Assembly (NCBI RefSeq): GCF_019399895.1
Contig: NC_091868.1
Span: forward strand, 8,061,593-8,125,592
From: Cardiocondyla obscurior
Lineage: Eukaryota > Arthropoda > Insecta > Hymenoptera > Formicidae
Reading direction: 5' to 3'
DNA: 64,000 nucleotides
Shown here: piece by piece, positions 60,652 through 64,000 of the stretch
Layout: every line of letters starts with the position of its first letter
Numbering within the stretch: the first letter of the stretch is position 1
Made by a program: the position numbers and the translations under genes
The notes under the pieces: model-generated
The model's input: the letters and a program-made list of their open reading frames with translations, nothing else
Databases searched by the model: none
Told to the model about the DNA's origin: nothing

Positions 60652-61608
60652 TATGTATATGAGATTACACTGAGAAAGGCCACCTTAGTCGTTATCTACT
60701 TTGGAACCATTTTTTCTTTTCGACTGACGTTTTTTTTTTCGAACGCCAGTGCACGTTCCGGCGTGTACAGAGTTCTGTGGCGGAAATAAAAGACAGAGCT
60801 TGCCATCCGGAGGCAAGTTCAAACAGCGAAAATTTGTTTGACCGTGGCAATGCGCGAGAGCGGGCGAGAAAGAAAGAGATAGCGGAAATCAGGACTCTTT
60901 TTTTTCAACGTAATCAATCGATGTCGTAGGAACAGTGTTAAAAATAGTAGATCGCTTCTACCGAGAGTAACACGAAAGAAAAATCAACATACGAAGTTAC
61001 ATGATTTAAAAAAAAATCTCATCTCGAAGGAAATAAAAAAAGGAAAAAAAAAAAACAGTTTGCGCGGCTCGTCGCAAGGAAAGGGAAACGGGAAGAGGCG
61101 AGGAAGGGAAAAAAAAGGAAAAAGAAAGAGATCGCGCGAGTTTGTGCCGCACTCGGAGAGAGGCGCGTCGCGCTTGCGAAATTGCACATTTCGAATGCGA
61201 GTCACGTTCGTTCGAGCGCGCCATGGCGAGGCGAGAGAGCGAGAGAGAGTGAGAGAAAGAGCGAGAGAATGAAAGATATGAGAGGGAGTTCTTTTTATAC
61301 ACTATAGAGAGTCGTACCACACTATCACATAGGGAAAGAAGAAAAAGACATGTTCGTTGTTCACTGCTCTGGCTTGCTAGGAAAAAATATAATAAAAAAA
61401 AAAAATAAATAATTAAAAGAGAGAAAAGCAAACAATGTAACACACGACGGGCCGTGTGCGGGGAGGCTGCTCGGATCTTGACACCGAGGCGTTTGATGAA
61501 GATCAAAAGCCTCCCGCGAGCAGCCGTTCCCGTCCTGCTCCCCGTATAAATCGGCAACACTTCGACATTGCAAGATTATTGGTGTACTTATCACGCAGTT
61601 TTCTACAA

Positions 61609-61614
61609 AATAAA
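61609..61614 (+). terminator. Polyadenylation signal AATAAA, distal candidate
   Basis: A canonical hexamer is followed by an A-rich stretch and, 45-65 bases on, by a TG-rich and T-rich segment. It is my best guess for the end of the long transcript. One TGTATATA lies just beyond, at 61840-61847. Confidence 0.35.
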
Positions 61615-61640
61615 GAAAACGGTTTTGACAAAAAAAAAAA

Positions 61641-63237
61641 GAAAAAAAAGAGGTGAAAGTGTTCCCTTGATTTTTTTTTCCTGGAGCGAATTAATTCCAA
61701 GACATAAATGCGCGCGTTAGTTTTAAATCTCGCAATGTATGTAATATTATAATTTTATTCCTTGATCTGGCGAGAACGGAAGCTGCTGCTACCAGCGATG
61801 TGTAAAATAAGAGTAAATGAAAGTTTTATATTCAATGTTTGTATATATGTAGGAAATTTCTATTAACTCGGCCGTGCCAAGTTTTTCTTTTATCTAGAGT
61901 CAACTATTTTTTTATAACGTAATTAATTTTATAATTTATAGTTTCGTTTCCACGTACAGAATCATTTGGATTATGAGAGAAACGCAAAGGCTAGGCGAAA
62001 TAATTCACCGTTGGATGTGAAGTAACTCTACGGATTGGATTACGGCCGAGTGAAAGCTGAAACGTTTAGCGAAGCCGGCGCGGTTTTACCGCACGAGTTG
62101 GACGTGCAATTACGGTTATTTAAACGCGTCCGCATTCGTGGCGGGCGAGGCCGCTTAATGAACGTGAGAGGCCGAGGGCCAGGTCTCGTTTAAATGATAC
62201 GCGAACGTGGGGGTGGCAGGAAGAGGGATAGATGGACACGACGGAAGCTATATACGTACCGGCGAGTAGCGTTGCATATATTTGGTAAGCCGTGCATCCA
62301 GAAATAGAATGTCTCTTCTTGCATTACGTCGTGAATGCACCTTCGCTTTTCTGTCCGGCCTTTCCGATTTTCCTCGTCCTTAATCGATTTCCGACCATCC
62401 CTCCCGTGTTCCTTTACGTTTCTTCTTCGCCTGTAGTTCTGCGGCAGCGAATAAAAACCAAATAGAAAACGTTAAATACGAAAGAGTGAAATAAATATTT
62501 GCAATATATAAAAAAAAAGAATTAAATATATAGCAGTTTCCTTTAACGTGAAGAAAGCGATAGGAAATGACGCGCGCTAAGCTCATGCCTCGTAATGCCT
62601 AATGTTATCGAATGATACATTAAAGATCGAATAAATAATATTTAATTTTGAATTACATTGAATAAAGACGACAGTTCCGTCAATCTCGGCGCTGAATATC
62701 CGTAAACGCTTTGAGAGTATCAGAAAATTCAAAAGTCTGCTCTGGATGTCCCGATCGACGCTCTCGACGCTGCTTCAACTAGCCATTTGGACGGTGGCGG
62801 CTCGTAGCAATTTTTTTCGAAACTAAATGACCGAGCTCCGTTCCCGCGAATTTTGTAGCCACGCCTTTTCTATAATGGTTGCTATCCCCCACTACGTAGA
62901 TCAAATTGGCGGGAACGACGATCAGTTAGTTCTAAGAAAGTTCGTTACGAGTCGCTATCGGCCAATTGAGAAATTCGGGAGTCAGAAGTCTTTGAGGTTA
63001 ATAATAATTTTGATAATATTATAGTGCGGATAATTAAAATAAAATTGGATTGAATAATTGTAAAACACTGTAAGGTATAATTTTTTTTATATTTTTATTG
63101 ACAATAATATATGTATAAAAATATTTTTTTTAGAGTTATCTGGTTAAAATTATTTAGAGGTACGTTTACATAATTAATTATAATTTTATTAATAAAGTAA
63201 TTAAATACATATCCTACATTAATAATTTCTTTTGTAG
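61641..63237. other. Intergenic spacer, nothing recognised
   Basis: The spacer becomes strongly AT-rich after about 63,000. I see no exon encoding the expected N-terminus of RBBP5 (MNLELLESFGQNYP in vertebrates), so the pseudogene remnant downstream lacks its first exon. Short open frames such as 62827-63024 have no recognisable content. Confidence 0.6.
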
Positions 63238-63660
63238 GGATTCGATGGTACGATAGATGGCATATCCCATGCTGAAACCTGTGCATTAAATAAAGAGGAA
63301 ACATTGCTTGCTGTAGACTGCAACAAGGAGGGAATAATTATTTTGGATTTTTCAACTCCTGGTATTGCTATAATTATTAGCACTGACATTTATTCTGTAC
63401 GTTTATTGACGTGAGTTATTGACAATTTGTAAAATATCAAGTAATTGTTTTAGAAGGTAACATAATAAAATTAAAAAAATGTTGCAGGATCTTTTAAATA
63501 AAACAATGTGGATAAAATGTTGCTTTTTGGGAGATGGTGAGTACATATGTGCTGCATCAGCGAGATACCAAGTGTGTTACATATGAGAAAAAAGCATTGA
63601 AAATTTGGTGAAACTTAACATGGAACCAAGAACAAGCTTTTATCTGATGTTGTAAAAAAA
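63238..63660 (+). pseudogene. RBBP5: Broken, internally deleted copy of RBBP5 (COMPASS WD40 subunit)
   Basis: Remnant 1 (63238-63410) follows TTTTGTAG and ends at GTGAGT. It reads FDGTIDGISHAETCALN, then TLLAVDCN, IIILDFSTPGIAIIIS and TDIYSV, matching ADGTLDCISMALTCTFN, TLLAVGCN, IVIWDFLTRGIAKIIS and AHIHPV of human RBBP5. Remnant 2 starts at 63488 after TTGCAG and reads DLLNKTMWIKCCFLGDGEYI, then SARYQVCYI, TGA, and EKSIENLVKL, matching DLVNRTPWKKCCFSGDGEYI, SARQHALYI, W and EKSIGNLVKI. The Trp codon of IWEKS is TGA (63584-63586). A one-base loss near 63617 shifts the frame, after which HGTKNKLLSDV continues the match. About 200 residues (WD40 blades between) are missing, replaced by a 77-base intron. 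Retained introns argue for a DNA duplication, not a retrocopy. The intact gene scaffolds H3K4 methyltransferase complexes; this copy cannot. Confidence 0.87.
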
Positions 63661-64000
63661 AATTAATAATTTCTGTAATATTTTATTATCAACAGAATGT
63701 AAAGTTTATTTTAACATATATGTATATATTTGTATTTTTTTTTTACTGTAAAATTCCTTATTTTGCTTTATTTTATTTTATTTTTTTATATGATACATAA
63801 TATATAAATTTATGATATATAGTATTTAAATTAATTTCATGTTTTTTTCATGAATGAATACTAACATTATATTTATTTGACAGGTTAAAAATAATTCAGA
63901 GTTACTGAAATGTAATATAAATCAAAATAATCAGCAGCACAAGAAGCTCAGCTCTAAAAAATGGAATTTTAGGATAGAAAACGTACAAAAATCTATGCAG
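63661..64000 (+). other. AT-rich end segment with one exon-like stretch
   Basis: This stretch is very AT-rich. After TTTGACAG (ending at 63883) an open frame runs to the window end, beginning VKNNSELLKCNINQNNQQHK. I cannot match it to RBBP5 or anything else, and an open frame of about 39 codons is weak evidence. It may be a further remnant, an exon of a neighbouring gene, or chance. Confidence 0.25.

Larger units (their letters stand above)
54848..61640 (+). other. Long 3' UTR of the PMEPA1/LDLRAD4-like gene (end uncertain)
   Basis: No gene is recognised for 6.8 kb after the stop codon. AATAAA signals occur at 56635-56640, 60009-60014, 60785-60790 and 61609-61614. The last, with U-rich sequence 45-65 bases further on, is a reasonable end, although a genomic A-rich stretch there could also mislead poly-A priming. 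The region has a pyrimidine tract at about 55289-55324, GA-rich runs at 55137-55157, 56030-56090, 58665-58720 and 61220-61275, and three exact Pumilio-type elements. The length suggests post-transcriptional control and alternative polyadenylation, but I cannot fix the true end from sequence. Confidence 0.5.

Noticed and set aside
61006..61560. 184-codon minus-strand Ser/Leu/Phe-rich frame
   Set aside because: It is the complement of GA-rich simple sequence in the proposed 3' UTR.
63884..64000. Exon-like open stretch after TTTGACAG at the window end
   Set aside because: It is about 39 codons in AT-rich DNA with no match to RBBP5 or any known family; kept only as a note.
1..64000. CRISPR array, operon, phage or prokaryotic defence system
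   Set aside because: There are no spaced direct repeats and no clustered genes; spliced exons with insect-like features rule out a prokaryotic origin.

Overview
The window looks like nuclear DNA of an insect, most likely a hymenopteran such as an ant; the species is an inference. It has long introns with canonical GT-AG sites, abundant CpG, many homopolymer and microsatellite tracts, and no operons or prokaryotic signals. Nearly all of the open frames in GC-rich stretches are chance frames. Only two loci can be supported as protein-coding in origin.

Locus 1 (about 798 to 61,640, + strand) fills almost the whole window. I recognise it as an insect homologue of the vertebrate PMEPA1 (TMEPAI) / LDLRAD4 (C18orf1) family, membrane adaptors that restrain TGF-beta/Smad signalling and recruit Nedd4-type ubiquitin ligases. 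Four exons join with matching phases: 1385-2650 (secreted/extracellular part), 17167-17444 (transmembrane segment), 53421-53726 and 54410-54847 (cytoplasmic part with the Smad-interaction PPNR motif, one PPPY motif and a polyglutamine tail). With the tentative start at 894 the long form has 783 residues. The start is the weakest point, because the first large exon has no in-frame ATG at its beginning.

Inside the 36 kb second intron, after a CpG-rich stretch, lies an ATG exon (38897-39025) that ends in phase 0 at a good donor. It can replace the signal-peptide and transmembrane exons, giving a predicted 290-residue cytosolic form close in size to human PMEPA1 (287 residues). A further promoter-like site (TATA-like box near 52153 and a donor at 52555) lies just upstream of exon 53421, which itself begins with ATG. 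The locus may therefore make membrane-bound and soluble forms from separate promoters. The tail of the locus (54848 to about 61,640) reads as a long 3' UTR with three exact Pumilio-type TGTACATA elements.

Locus 2 (63238 to about 63660, + strand) is a broken copy of RBBP5, the WD40 subunit of the COMPASS/MLL histone H3K4 methyltransferases. Two exon remnants keep their splice sites, but roughly 200 codons between them are missing, one Trp codon has become TGA, and there is a one-base frameshift. It lies in a strongly AT-rich end segment.

The rest (1-797, introns at 2651-17166, 17445-38896, 39026-53420 and 53727-54409, and the spacer 61641-63237) contains simple repeats, possible ends of decayed DNA transposons, and no other gene that I can support.
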